From NCBI RefSeq assembly GCF_000389635.1, contig NC_021182.1:1054001-1118000 (forward strand): a stretch of DNA of 64,000 nucleotides, in the 5' to 3' direction. Origin of the DNA: Clostridium pasteurianum BC1. GTDB taxonomy: Bacteria; Bacillota; Clostridia; Clostridiales; Clostridiaceae. The position numbers were made by a program, and so were the translations under genes. Shown here one piece after another: positions 8,227 to 17,748 of the stretch. How positions within the stretch are numbered: the stretch's first letter is position 1; each line of letters starts with the position of its first letter. Below the pieces are notes generated by a model. The model was given only the letters and a program-made list of their open reading frames with translations, did not search any database and was not told where the DNA came from.

Positions 8227-9696
8227 ATGAATAATAATGAAGAGCTAATGAAATTAGCATATAGAGCAATTGCAAATGGAGAAGAAAAAGTTAATAGTGA
8301 TTACTATAGGCTAAAATACCACTTAATGCCACCAGTAGGTTTTATGAATGATCCAAATGGATTTATTTATATAGATGGTGAGTATCATCTTTTTTATCAA
8401 TTTAATCCTTTTTTCCCTGAAGGCAAAAAAGTATACTGGGGCCATATAAAGAGTACTGATTTGGTTAATTGGCAGCAGCTGCCTATAGCACTTTGTCCCA
8501 GTGAATGGTATGAAACTCATGGCTGCTATTCCGGCAGTGCCGTTAACTGTAATGGCATATTTACTGTAATGTATACTGGAAATGTTAAAGATGCTTCTAA
8601 TAATAGAGAAACCTATCAGTGTATTGCACGGACTGAAGATGGTTTGAATTTTAATAAGCATAAAAATAATCCTGTCATATATAATCAACCAGATGGATAT
8701 ACAAGACATTTTAGAGACCCTAAGGTTTGGAAACATGACGGATTATGGTATATGGTAATAGGAACTCAAACTGTAGAAGAACAGGGTGCTGCATTATTGT
8801 ATAGTTCACAGGATTTATTTAAATGGAAGATGATAGGTGAAGTTGCAGGAGCAAATATAGATGAATTGAATTTTTTAGGATACATGTGGGAATGTCCTAA
8901 TTTATTAAATGTAGAGGGTAAGGATATATTGATTTTTTGTCCTCAGGGAGTTAAGAGGAAAGAGGATTTATATAATAACAGGCATCAATGTGGATATTTA
9001 ATGGGAACTCTTGATTATAAAAGGGGAAAATTAAATTATGGAAGCTTTATGGAATTGGATAGAGGCTTTGAATTCTATGCTCCGCAAGTTACTGAAGATA
9101 GTAGAGGAAGACAGCTTTTAATAGGATGGATGGGATTGCCCGATGAAGAGGAAAGTCCTACAGTTAAAAATGGTTGGCTGCATTGTCTCACAATTGTAAG
9201 AGAACTTGGTATAAAAAATGATAAAATCATTCAAAAGCCAGTATCGGAAATGAAGCTTTTAAGAAAAAATGAGATAAAGTATAAAAATGTTGGAATAAAA
9301 AGTGATAAAGTTAAATTTCATAATATAAATGGTGATAGCTGCGAATTATTGTGTGATTTTTCATGGAATACTGTTTCAGAACTTGGAATAAAACTTAGAT
9401 GTAATAAAGATTGCAGTGAAGAGACACTTATTTATTATGATGCGAAAAGTGAAAAATTAGTTTTAGATAGAGATAAAAGTGGATTAAGCTTAAAGGGAGT
9501 TAGAAAATGTAAGGTCAAAAATCATGGTAGTTTAAAGCTGCATATATTTATGGATACATCTTCTATTGAGGTTTTTGTAAATGGTGGAGAAGAAGTTTTT
9601 ACAGCAAGAATATATCCACATAGAGACAGCAGAAATATCATTTTCTACTCAAAAGATGGCGATGTGAAGCTGGATGTCCAGTACTGGGAACTGTGA
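8227..9696 (+). CDS. scrB: Sucrose-6-phosphate hydrolase (GH32)
   Basis: A 489-residue glycoside hydrolase family 32 protein that would cleave sucrose 6-phosphate into glucose 6-phosphate and fructose in the cytoplasm. The signatures are present: MNDPNG (nucleophile Asp) near residue 40, FRDPKVW (transition-state Asp) and MWECPNL (acid/base Glu), followed by the C-terminal beta-sandwich with FVNGGEEVFTAR. There is no signal peptide, as expected for the phosphorylated substrate. The ATG at 8227 has GGTGAT upstream; in-frame TTG/ATG codons at 8212 and 8215 are less likely. It belongs to the antiterminator-controlled operon. Confidence 0.94.
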   Translation: MNNNEELMKLAYRAIANGEEKVNSDYYRLKYHLMPPVGFMNDPNGFIYIDGEYHLFYQFNPFFPEGKKVYWGHIKSTDLVNWQQLPIALCPSEWYETHGCYSGSAVNCNGIFTVMYTGNVKDASNNRETYQCIARTEDGLNFNKHKNNPVIYNQPDGYTRHFRDPKVWKHDGLWYMVIGTQTVEEQGAALLYSSQDLFKWKMIGEVAGANIDELNFLGYMWECPNLLNVEGKDILIFCPQGVKRKEDLYNNRHQCGYLMGTLDYKRGKLNYGSFMELDRGFEFYAPQVTEDSRGRQLLIGWMGLPDEEESPTVKNGWLHCLTIVRELGIKNDKIIQKPVSEMKLLRKNEIKYKNVGIKSDKVKFHNINGDSCELLCDFSWNTVSELGIKLRCNKDCSEETLIYYDAKSEKLVLDRDKSGLSLKGVRKCKVKNHGSLKLHIFMDTSSIEVFVNGGEEVFTARIYPHRDSRNIIFYSKDGDVKLDVQYWEL

Positions 9697-9801
9697 TTAA
9701 TTTTACAAGAAAATGTATATTTATCAAACTTAAAGAAGGATGTTTTAGAAGAAAAAATATATGAATGAAAAGCAATAACTGGATTAACAGGAGGGAATGA
9801 A

Positions 9802-10532
9802 ATGAATAAGAAACCTATTATAGGTATATCGGGAAGTTTTAAATTGATCAAGGCGGAATGTTTCCAGGCTATAAAAGGGCTTATGTAAATGATGATTATG
9901 TAAGGTCTGTGGCTATGGCAGGGGGTATACCTTATATAATTCCCATTGTAAATGATGAGGAACTAGCTAAAGAACAAATGTCAAATGCAGATGCGTTAAT
10001 TTTGTCCGGTGGTTATGATGTGAATCCATTAATTTATGGTGAAGAGCCAAAGCAAAAATTGGGGGCTATATTACCAGAGAGAGATGAATTTGATATATGG
10101 CTGTTAAAGGAGGCCTGTAAAATGAATAAACCTGTACTTGGGATATGCAGGGGAATTCAGCTTATGAATGCAGCCTTTGGAGGAACTATAAATCAGGATC
10201 TATCCTATGATGAAAATTGTTATATAAAGCATTTTCAAGAAAGCAGTCCTTCTACTGCGGGGCATACGGTGGAAATTGTGGAGGGAAGCAGATTGAACTC
10301 TATACTGGGCTCAAAAGTAACTACAAATAGTTTTCATCATCAAAGCTTGAATAGAGTGGCAGAAGGTTTTAAAATTGCAGCTAGGACAAAGGATGGTACT
10401 ATTGAAGCCATAGAAAAGGAGGAAGAAAATTTTGTCATGGGAATTCAGTGGCATCCTGAAATGATGAGCAGCAGTTCTCCTGAAATGCTTAATATATTTA
10501 AAGAATTAATAAAAAATGTAAAGAAGGGTTAA
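9802..10532 (+). pseudogene. Frameshifted class I glutamine amidotransferase-like hydrolase (PuuD/peptidase C26 family)
   Basis: The 5' end has a proper AGGAGGG site and encodes MNKKPIIGISGSFK, the usual start of gamma-glutamyl-GABA hydrolase-like proteins. The family sequence continues one base out of frame from about 9843 as IDQGGMFPGYKRAYVND. The downstream frame (ATG at 9858) carries the intact catalytic part: nucleophile Cys in LGICRGIQLMN, then IQWHPE with the histidine-glutamate pair. A change of one base (or two) near the TTTTAAATTG stretch would restore a normal 243-residue enzyme. It may be inactivated, recoded, or a sequencing error. It follows the sucrose operon but is not obviously part of that pathway. 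Confidence 0.8.
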
Positions 10533-10556
10533 ATTAGCAGCCCTAGGGTAGCAGCA

Positions 10557-10602
10557 AAAAATCACTATGGGATTCATATGAATCCCATAGTGATTTTTTA
10601 TT
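10557..10602. terminator. Bidirectional terminator
   Basis: AAAAATCACTATGGGATTCA and its perfect inverse meet at a CATATG centre with A and T runs on both sides. It separates the convergent amidotransferase and flavodiiron genes. Its arms share AAATCACTATG with the terminator after nifH at 41266. Confidence 0.9.
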
Positions 10603-10642
10603 GGAAATTACCCCGAGGGTACTACCAAATGGACGTTGTCAA

Positions 10643-13198
10643 TTAAACTATAAGGCCTTCAGAAAGAGCCTCATTGAGAGTTTTGCCTTCCTCCATTGCC
10701 AGAATAAGCTTAGCACCTTCCTTGGTATCGCCTATTAGATAACCACCTGCAAATACATCCTTTTTAAAGAATAGGGTTTTGATTTTTTCACTGTTATCAT
10801 CTGCAACTTCCACTTTTTTGCCATCCTTTGGTGAAATCTCTCCAAGAGACAGTACGGAGGTATTTAATGCATTGAATATTACAGAAGAAACAAAGTCTTC
10901 AAATTTAACATCATCTCCAACAGCATTGGCACCAGCAGCTTTACCCATTTCTACTGCTGCATTCCAGTTACCATAAACTAAGCTGTTAAATTCGGCAACA
11001 TCACCAGCGGCATATATATCCTTTTTATTTGTTTCCATTTTTTCATTTACCAAGATACCTCTATTAACAGTAATACCGGCATTTTCAGCAATTTCTTTGT
11101 TTGAAACTATTCCAACGGAGAAGAGAACTAAATCTGCATCTATAATTTTACCGCTTTTTAATTCTACACCAGTGACTTTTTCATTACCGTGTATTTTAAT
11201 TGCACATTCGTCAAGCACTATATCTATACCTGATTTATCTGCAATTTGTTTAAATACTTTACCACCAGCTTCATCTAATTGTTTAGGTAAAAGTCTTGAT
11301 ATGCACTCTATAACGGATACTTTTATACCGTGCTTTTTCATTTCCCAAGCAGCTTCAAGTCCTAAAAGACCTCCACCTACTACTACTGCATTCTTTATTT
11401 TAGATAAATTATCTTTTATTTCAGAAGCATCATCTAAAGATTTTAGTGTGTAAACACCTTTCTTATCAATACCTTCTATGGATGGTGGAATAAAGTTTCT
11501 GCTTCCATTTGCCAGTATCAGCTTATCATAGGACTTTTCAGTATTATCCTGTAGAATTACCTTTTTTTCCTCTGATTTTATTTCTTTTATTGTTGTACCT
11601 AGAGTAAGTACTACATTATTTTCAGTATACCAGATCTCTGGCGCAACGTAGAGCTTATTATCCGGAAGATTTTCACTTAGATAATCTGAAAGTTCTGGTC
11701 TATAATAAGTTCTATATTTTTCCGAAGATACTATCTCAATATCAGCAGCTTTATTTCTATTTCTTATAGCTTCAGCAGCATAGAAGCCAGCAGCACCATT
11801 TCCTATTATAAGAAATTTTTCTTTTTTATCTGAAGCGAAGGTTACATCTTCCTGTTTTACCTCTATAAACTGATCTTCTCCAGCACCACATACAGGGCAG
11901 ACTTTAGGAGGTTTATCTCCTTCAAATACTACTCCGCATACAAGGCATTTCCATTTCTTTGTGTTAGCCTTTTTTTTATTTTTCACACCCTTATTGAGAT
12001 GCTCCTTTACTTTTTCTCCAAAGCTTTCACCAAGTTTATAGGCAGAAATAAAGTCTTCCTCAGAAGGTTTAAAGTTTACTTTTAGCCCTGGAGTGAGAAC
12101 ATCAAATCTCAATTCCTTAAGTCTTCTCTCTATATTTGGAACAGCTTCTCCACTCCAACCATAGGAACCAAAGGCAGCGGCAACTTTTCCGCCGTGAATT
12201 ATTGGATTTAATATATTGAGAAGATCTAAAATTGGCTTAAGTGCGTCACTGTTAATGGTAGGTGAACCAAACAATACACCGGTGGCATCAGTTATTTTAT
12301 CTATTACATCCTCCTGTTTATTGTATATTACATCTAGTAATTCCACATTAAAATCACCTGTGGACTGTATTCCTTCACTTATCTTTTCAGCTAAAGCTTT
12401 TGTATATCCGTAAGCAGAAACGTAGCTGATTACAATGTTTTTAGGATTTAATGTGTTTTCAGAAGCCCATTTTTTGTAGAGATCTATAACTTCCTTATGG
12501 TGTTTTCTTAAAATTGGTCCATGACCTGTGCAGATTGTATCGATAGGGAGATCTTTTATTTTTTCATAGGCTCTTAAAACATAAGGTTTAAAAGGCCCCA
12601 TAATGCCATCAAAATAATACTTTAATGCCTCAAGATAATCATCATAATTTTCTATTTTATCATCAAACATTTCTTCAAAGCAGTAATGACATCCAAAGGA
12701 ATCACAAGTCACTAAAAACTTATCCTCAGGTATATAAGTATATATGGAATCAGGCCAATGAAGCATAGGAGCTGAAATAAATTTAAGAGTTTTTCCACCT
12801 AAATCTAAGCTAGAACCATCTTTTACTTCAATATAATCAAAGTCATGATTTACAATGCCTTTTAAGAATTTTATGGCAGTAGAAGAACCAACTACCTTTG
12901 CATTCTTCGATATATCAAGGAGTTTTGCTACAGAGCCTGCATGATCCGGTTCTGTGTGGTCAACTATAATGTAGTCTATGCTTGTTATGTCAATATTTAA
13001 GGATTCTAATCTTTCAAGATATTCATCAAAAAACTTCTCTTTAACGGTTTCAAAGACAGCTGTTTTGTTTTTGCCTTTAACTATATAAGAATTATAGGTT
13101 GTTCCGAAAGGTGTATACATTATGATATCAAATATTCTAAGACCTGGATCTAGGGCACCTACCCAATAAATATCTTTCTTTACTTCTAGGGCTTTCAT
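10643..13198 (-). CDS. Flavodiiron protein fused to rubredoxin and NADH:rubredoxin oxidoreductase
   Basis: An 851-residue four-part protein. The metallo-beta-lactamase-like diiron domain is at about residues 1-245 with HTEPDHAG near 81, HWPDS, and GHGPI. A flavodoxin domain follows at about 250-395 (SYVSAYGYTKALAEK, FGSYGWSGE). A rubredoxin at about 410-450 has two CxxC pairs (CLVCG, CPVCGAG). The last 390 residues are an FAD/NAD(P)-binding reductase (GNGAAGFYAAEA, VVGGGLLGLEAAWEMKKHG, YAAGDVAEF). Such fusions carry NADH electrons to the diiron centre and reduce O2 to water or NO to N2O, protecting anaerobes. The ATG at 13198 sits 8 bases after GAGGAG and is preferred to the GTG at 13207. It appears monocistronic. 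Confidence 0.95.
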   Translation of the reverse strand: MKALEVKKDIYWVGALDPGLRIFDIIMYTPFGTTYNSYIVKGKNKTAVFETVKEKFFDEYLERLESLNIDITSIDYIIVDHTEPDHAGSVAKLLDISKNAKVVGSSTAIKFLKGIVNHDFDYIEVKDGSSLDLGGKTLKFISAPMLHWPDSIYTYIPEDKFLVTCDSFGCHYCFEEMFDDKIENYDDYLEALKYYFDGIMGPFKPYVLRAYEKIKDLPIDTICTGHGPILRKHHKEVIDLYKKWASENTLNPKNIVISYVSAYGYTKALAEKISEGIQSTGDFNVELLDVIYNKQEDVIDKITDATGVLFGSPTINSDALKPILDLLNILNPIIHGGKVAAAFGSYGWSGEAVPNIERRLKELRFDVLTPGLKVNFKPSEEDFISAYKLGESFGEKVKEHLNKGVKNKKKANTKKWKCLVCGVVFEGDKPPKVCPVCGAGEDQFIEVKQEDVTFASDKKEKFLIIGNGAAGFYAAEAIRNRNKAADIEIVSSEKYRTYYRPELSDYLSENLPDNKLYVAPEIWYTENNVVLTLGTTIKEIKSEEKKVILQDNTEKSYDKLILANGSRNFIPPSIEGIDKKGVYTLKSLDDASEIKDNLSKIKNAVVVGGGLLGLEAAWEMKKHGIKVSVIECISRLLPKQLDEAGGKVFKQIADKSGIDIVLDECAIKIHGNEKVTGVELKSGKIIDADLVLFSVGIVSNKEIAENAGITVNRGILVNEKMETNKKDIYAAGDVAEFNSLVYGNWNAAVEMGKAAGANAVGDDVKFEDFVSSVIFNALNTSVLSLGEISPKDGKKVEVADDNSEKIKTLFFKKDVFAGGYLIGDTKEGAKLILAMEEGKTLNEALSEGLIV

Positions 13199-13328
13199 TA
13201 TAATCACTCCTCATTTATAATATGTACTATTAACAAATAATAATTATTAAGTATTATTTTAATACATTATAATGATAATTGCAACACATTTAAGTAGTTT
13301 TTACTTCAAAATTACTTTATATTCATAT

Positions 13329-13487
13329 AAACAGAGTTCTTGGCATCAGGTGGAGTCTTTGGTTATAACCTCTGATACTTAGAACTCGTTGTCCTTTAGG
13401 ATAAGTCGTTATCCAGGGACGTAGCCACTCTTTATTCACACTTTACGAAAAGCGATGGGAGTATTAGAGTGGATAGCCATGGGATAA
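13329..13487 (-). repeat. Structured repeat family R, copy 2
   Basis: Read on the minus strand it runs from TTATCC CATGGCTA through an ACTCCCAT-containing stem to ACGTCCCT GGATAAC, then the second hairpin ending in AAGAACTCTG. It lies in the gap upstream of the flavodiiron gene. Confidence 0.7.
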
Positions 13488-13500
13488 AAGTTTTAATATA

Positions 13501-13569
13501 AAGGAACCTGTTTCCTTGTATGATTCAAAATATACGTCGCATCTTTGACTTACTATTTATTTTCATATG
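13501..13569 (-). repeat. Partial copy of MITE-like repeat family M
   Basis: On the minus strand it reads CATATGAAAATAAATAGTAAG, GATGCGACG, then ACAAGGAAACAGGTTCC. This matches the left half of the full copies at 34188 and 48841. The right half is absent. Confidence 0.6.
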
Positions 13570-13694
13570 TCTAACTATATGACATATGAATATGAAAAAT
13601 ATTATGTATGACAATATTTTATCAAAGAATAACATAGATAGTAAGTCATTAATGGATATATTTTGAAAAATATATAACTATATCTATGAAAATA

Positions 13695-13745
13695 AAAAAA
13701 TAGACATGAAAACATTTCATATTGAAATATTCTCATGTCTATTTT
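13695..13745. terminator. Inverted repeat, probable terminator
   Basis: AAATAGACATGA and TCATGTCTATTT arms around an AT-rich loop, flanked by A and T runs. It lies downstream of the minus-strand hypothetical gene at 13934. Confidence 0.6.
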
Positions 13746-13933
13746 AACCTAATGTGTGAAATTTTCCAATCCTCTATAGGTAAGAGATAGATATTACATT
13801 ACGTAAAATATTCGATGTTCATGCAGATCACTATGGTACAGTATCTTCAGTGAAAAGGGATTTCAAGCCCGTGGAGAGTATAGATTAGGAACTCTTGAAA
13901 GCAGAAAACTCTTATTTCTTTAAGTTGGGTAGT
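13746..13933. other. Unassigned intergenic stretch
   Basis: About 190 bases of slightly higher GC than the neighbouring spacers. No frame with a start, no RNA family and no repeat match were recognised. It lies between a terminator and the stop of the minus-strand gene. Confidence 0.4.
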
Positions 13934-14338
13934 TTACTCTTCATATATGAACAATTGCTGTAGACAAAAATTATTAAAGGCTTCTACGTCATTAGAGTGT
14001 TCCGGATTGTCAGTTTCTATAGATATAACCAAATCGTTTTCATTATCTTCAGAAGGACTCATGTGCATTTCTATATTAGAAGTTTTGGCATCAACTTCAG
14101 AAAAGTTATGATTGACAATTATTTTTACACCTAAATTATCGCTATCGTAACCATATAGATAATACTCAGATCTTTTGGTTATAATATAAAAATTATCGTT
14201 TATTTTATGAAGCACATTCATAATTCCCTGGATGACATGGTTTTCATCGGATTTGTCGATAATACCTACTAATTTTCTCGTACGTTGATTTACTTTTTCA
14301 AATTGATCTTGAATTGGTTTTATAAATAGTCTTTTCAC
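13934..14338 (-). CDS. Hypothetical protein, 134 residues
   Basis: No family is recognised. The protein begins MKRLFIKPIQDQFEKVNQR from a GTG nine bases after AAGGAAGG. It is soluble and acidic toward the C-terminus, with no membrane segment or cysteine motif. The order of segments (charged helix, then strands such as NFYIITKRSEYYLYGYD and NDLVISIETDN) suggests a small alpha/beta domain. It appears to be a single-gene unit with a terminator downstream at 13695. Codon use looks native, so it is probably real. Confidence 0.65.
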   Translation of the reverse strand: MKRLFIKPIQDQFEKVNQRTRKLVGIIDKSDENHVIQGIMNVLHKINDNFYIITKRSEYYLYGYDSDNLGVKIIVNHNFSEVDAKTSNIEMHMSPSEDNENDLVISIETDNPEHSNDVEAFNNFCLQQLFIYEE

Positions 14339-14339
14339 T

Positions 14340-14720
14340 TTAACACACCTTCCTTTAATATAAAATATATTACAAACAAGTAAAATATATTATTAAAATG
14401 TTTACATTATAGTATTTCTACATATAAGTCTATATTCCTCCTAGAAGTAAGTAAAAATTAAAAATTTTTATATGCTTTTTTAGATTTTTATGTAAAGTAC
14501 CTTTACATGTTTAGAATTTAATTTATAAACAAAATAGTATTGTTACTTAAGAGTATTACTCCATTTATTATAGATAGACTTTCTCTACAGTAAATTTATA
14601 TTTTCCTAAATTGTTAATTAAACAGGTAATTAAATATTCATTTATTAATTAAATGTTTTTATTTTAATTATTTACTAATAAAAAAGCAAAATGGTAATAC
14701 TGTTTAATTTAATCATATTG
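14340..14720. other. Long AT-rich spacer upstream of the peptide transporter
   Basis: No gene was found. The stretch contains a small inverted repeat, GTAAAGTACCTTTACATG, near 14493. That core resembles the GTACCTTTATATG segment before mop, but the similarity is too short to call a shared operator. Confidence 0.35.
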
Positions 14721-14749
14721 TTGACAATGTTAAATTTCTATTATAAAAT
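14721..14749 (+). promoter_or_regulatory. SigA-type promoter of the peptide transporter operon
   Basis: TTGACA, a 17-base spacer and TAAAAT. The start codon of the binding protein lies 115 bases downstream, so the 5' leader is long. Confidence 0.65.
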
Positions 14750-14863
14750 TCAAATAAATGTAAACAAATAGGAATGATAGGAAACAATTTTGTAATAATT
14801 TCTTTAAAAACTATTTGTTTTGATGTAATACTAATTAATATATATATTGAGAGGGGTAATTAA

Positions 14864-16570
14864 ATGAAAAGGAAAACTATTAGTGTAATTATAGCAGCTA
14901 TTAGCGTGATGCTGCTTTTGGGTGCTTGCGGAAATTCTTCAGCATCAAAGCAGCCAGCTAAAGAAACAAAATTATCAAATACTACGGACAAATATATTAC
15001 TGCTAAGGATGCAAGTAAAAGTCCAGTAAAAGATCGTCCAGATACCTTTATTGCTACAATACATTCACCAGGTGGAGTCTTCCTGCCTTATTTCTATGAT
15101 AATGGATGGGATGGTAATGCTGTAGGACCTATTTTTTCATCTTTGGTAGCTGTTAATGAAAAAGGAAAGACAACTCCCGATTTAGCTGAAAGCTGGAATA
15201 TATCTTCGGATAACTTAACCTATACCTATCATTTGAGAAAAAACTTAAAATTTAGTGATGGTTCACCAATAACTGCAGATGATGTTGCCTTCACTCTAAC
15301 TCTTTTAGATGATCCCGCATATTCAGGATATGTGGATATTTCACAGTCGTATATAAAGGGTGCAGATGCATATAAAAATGGAAGTGCAGCTTCTATAGAG
15401 GGAATTAAAGTTATTGATCCATTGACAATTCAAATTACTACTGAAAAAATAAATCCTTTAAATTTGACCGTATTAGGAGGACAAGTATTATCAAAGGCCT
15501 ATTATGGTAAAGAATACCAGAGAGGTAAACTTGATTACTTAAAGGCACTGTATGGAACACCAGTAGGTTCTGGACCTTATAAACTTGACAAATATGTACC
15601 AGGACAAGAAGTAAGGTATGTGGCTAATGAAAATTATTATGGTGGAAAACCTAATATTGAACATCTTATTTTTAAGGTTTCATCTACTACCACAGCACTT
15701 CAGACTTTTCAAACTGGCGAAATTGACTTAGATTCATTTGCTACTGATAAAGATACTATAGAACAATTACAGAGTTTGGGCTTTGCCAATATAAGAATAC
15801 GTACAGTTCCTGATTATGGACTAATATACATGAATAGCAAGAAGTCATATTTGAAAGATAAAGCTGTAAGGCAAGCACTTATATATGGACTTGATCGTCA
15901 AAAAATTGTTGATGCTATGTATAGCGGCTATGGTGAAGTTGCAAATGTTATAGGAGCACCTACCTTATGGTCTTATACAGAGGATGGCATAAATAAGTAT
16001 AAATTCGATCAGACTAAGGCTAAAAAATTATTGGATGATGCTGGTTGGAAAGTAGGTTCAGATGGTATTCGTGAAAAAGACGGTCAAAAGCTTAAACTTT
16101 CATATTTAACCAGTAAGAATACAGATAAGAATATACCAATAGCAAAAGAAAACTATAAGGCGCTTGGCATAGATTTTGAACCTGAAGTAATGGATTCTAA
16201 TACTTTGATTGGAAAGTTAACTAAAGGTGACTATGATTTAGTTGGAGGCTTCCGCTCAAATGGTCTAGTGGATCCAAATGATGCAGTAGCAGAATTTGCG
16301 TCTGGTCAGTCAGCTAATGTAAATGTTTCTGGATACTCTAATCCTAAGGTAGATGAACTTATTAAAGAGGGAATCAGCACTTTAGATGAAAGTAAGAGAA
16401 AAGTAACTTACAAGAAGCTTTACCAAGAACTAAGCAATGACCCTCCTGTTATATTAATAGATTATAGAAAAGGAATATCAGCTTGGAACAGTAGAATACA
16501 GGGCTTAGAGAATAATGATTTTGCTGGAGTTGATTCAACTAACCTTTCAAAATTAAAAATTAAAAAATAA
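14864..16570 (+). CDS. Peptide ABC transporter substrate-binding lipoprotein (OppA/DppA family)
   Basis: A 568-residue extracellular solute-binding protein of family 5. The N-terminus is a lipoprotein signal: positive MKRK, a hydrophobic run, then LLGAC with the lipidated C22. The mature part has the family features, including LAESWNISSDNLTYTYHLRK and FSDGSPITADDVAFT near residues 105-145. It would bind oligopeptides, or possibly nickel or other family 5 ligands, at the cell surface and pass them to the permease encoded next. It starts after GAGAGGGG. An attenuator hairpin follows at 16586, giving more binding protein than permease. Confidence 0.93.
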   Translation: MKRKTISVIIAAISVMLLLGACGNSSASKQPAKETKLSNTTDKYITAKDASKSPVKDRPDTFIATIHSPGGVFLPYFYDNGWDGNAVGPIFSSLVAVNEKGKTTPDLAESWNISSDNLTYTYHLRKNLKFSDGSPITADDVAFTLTLLDDPAYSGYVDISQSYIKGADAYKNGSAASIEGIKVIDPLTIQITTEKINPLNLTVLGGQVLSKAYYGKEYQRGKLDYLKALYGTPVGSGPYKLDKYVPGQEVRYVANENYYGGKPNIEHLIFKVSSTTTALQTFQTGEIDLDSFATDKDTIEQLQSLGFANIRIRTVPDYGLIYMNSKKSYLKDKAVRQALIYGLDRQKIVDAMYSGYGEVANVIGAPTLWSYTEDGINKYKFDQTKAKKLLDDAGWKVGSDGIREKDGQKLKLSYLTSKNTDKNIPIAKENYKALGIDFEPEVMDSNTLIGKLTKGDYDLVGGFRSNGLVDPNDAVAEFASGQSANVNVSGYSNPKVDELIKEGISTLDESKRKVTYKKLYQELSNDPPVILIDYRKGISAWNSRIQGLENNDFAGVDSTNLSKLKIKK

Positions 16571-16585
16571 AAAAATTAGTTTAAT

Positions 16586-16638
16586 AAAAAGGGCCGTTTC
16601 TAATGCATAATGCAATGCATTTTGAAACAGCCCTTTTT
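16586..16638 (+). terminator. Attenuator hairpin between binding protein and permease genes
   Basis: AAAAAGGGC CGTTTC and GAAACAGCCCTTTTT form a long stem with inner ATGCAT pairing, followed by the T run. It sits just before the ribosome site of the first permease gene, the usual position for differential expression of ABC operons. Confidence 0.85.
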
Positions 16639-16650
16639 AGGAGGGTGTAT

Positions 16651-17607
16651 ATGAAAAAGTATGTTTTAAATAGATTTTTGCAGATGATTCCAACACTTAT
16701 TGGAGTCTCTGTTATAATTTTTTATCTATTTGCCCTGATGCCAGGGGATTACATTGACGGAAACCGAAAAATAACTCCTCAAAGAGCTCATGAACTGAGA
16801 GTGTTATACGGACTTGATAAGCCCATAATACATAGATATTTTATCTGGCTTAATAATGCCATACATGGTAATTTTGGATTTTCTTTAAAATATTTGCAAT
16901 CAGTTACTTCTTTAATAAATCAATTTATATGGAATTCCTTTATAATTGCCATTGCCACATTGATTTTTACCTGGTCTATTGCTCTGGTAATAGGAATATT
17001 TTCAGCTACAAAACAGCACTCTTTTTTCGACAGAATAGTAACTCTAGGAGTTTTTGCCTCACTATCTGTTCCATCATTTTTCATAGGACTACTTATGATT
17101 AAAATATTTGGAGTGGATCTGAAGCTTTTGCCAGTTGGCTCCATGATTGAAACGGGTAGCAATTATACAGGTATTACCTATGTATTAGATGTAATTAGGC
17201 ATATGATTTTACCTGTGGGAGTGCTTACTTTTTTAAGTGTGGGATCTCTTACCAGATATTTTAGAAGCGGTATGCTGGATGTGCTTAGATTGGATTTTAT
17301 AAGAACGGCCAGAGCTAAAGGTTTAAAGGAAAGGACAGTTATATTTAGACATGCGTTAAAAAATGCTATGCTTCCTGCTATAACTCTTCTGGCATTTGAA
17401 ATTCCAGGACTTTTTTCTGGAGCTATTATAACAGAACAGATTTTTAACTGGCCTGGTATTGGAAGAATTCAACTGGATGCTCTTAGTGCTAGAGATTATC
17501 CGGTGCTAATGACATTGACTATGCTTCTTTCTTTTCTAACTATTTTTGGGAATTTTCTAGCTGATATTTTATATGCAGTGGCGGATCCAAGAATTCGACT
17601 AAAGTGA
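16651..17607 (+). CDS. Peptide ABC transporter permease (OppB/DppB family)
   Basis: A 318-residue inner-membrane permease with about six membrane helices. The EAA loop is recognisable as DFIRTARAKGLKERTVIFRH near residue 215-235. The N-terminus MKKYVLNRFLQMIPTLIGVS is typical of DppB. The ATG at 16651 follows AGGAGGGTGTAT. An earlier in-frame ATG at 16603 would fall inside the attenuator hairpin and is rejected. It pairs with the DppC-like protein encoded next; a 141-base insert with two strong hairpins separates the two. Confidence 0.93.
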   Translation: MKKYVLNRFLQMIPTLIGVSVIIFYLFALMPGDYIDGNRKITPQRAHELRVLYGLDKPIIHRYFIWLNNAIHGNFGFSLKYLQSVTSLINQFIWNSFIIAIATLIFTWSIALVIGIFSATKQHSFFDRIVTLGVFASLSVPSFFIGLLMIKIFGVDLKLLPVGSMIETGSNYTGITYVLDVIRHMILPVGVLTFLSVGSLTRYFRSGMLDVLRLDFIRTARAKGLKERTVIFRHALKNAMLPAITLLAFEIPGLFSGAIITEQIFNWPGIGRIQLDALSARDYPVLMTLTMLLSFLTIFGNFLADILYAVADPRIRLK

Positions 17608-17628
17608 ACTCGTTTCAGCAGGCTGAAG

Positions 17629-17720
17629 CATCGGTAAATCAGGTGGGGAGTCTACCCCACCTGATTGGAAAGTACCACCTTCGCTTCGCTTAGAGGTGGA
17701 GGTCTGAACCTTTCAGTCAG
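17629..17720 (+). repeat. Two strong hairpins between the permease genes
   Basis: AATCAGGTGGGG/CCCCACCTGATT encloses only a few bases. It is followed by CCACCT...AGGTGG around TTCGCTTCGCTTAG. The GC content is above that of the surroundings, so this looks like an inserted structured element or an mRNA-stabilising or attenuating site inside the operon. Confidence 0.6.
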
Positions 17721-17748
17721 GAAAAGATAAAAAGGAGGAGCAGTAATA

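Noticed and set aside
9645-9851. Minus-strand frame across the scrB 3' end
   Set aside because: It is antisense to a well-supported gene and to the ribosome site of the next one.
16603-16650. Extended start for the first permease
   Set aside because: The codons lie within the attenuator hairpin; the ATG at 16651 has the ribosome site.
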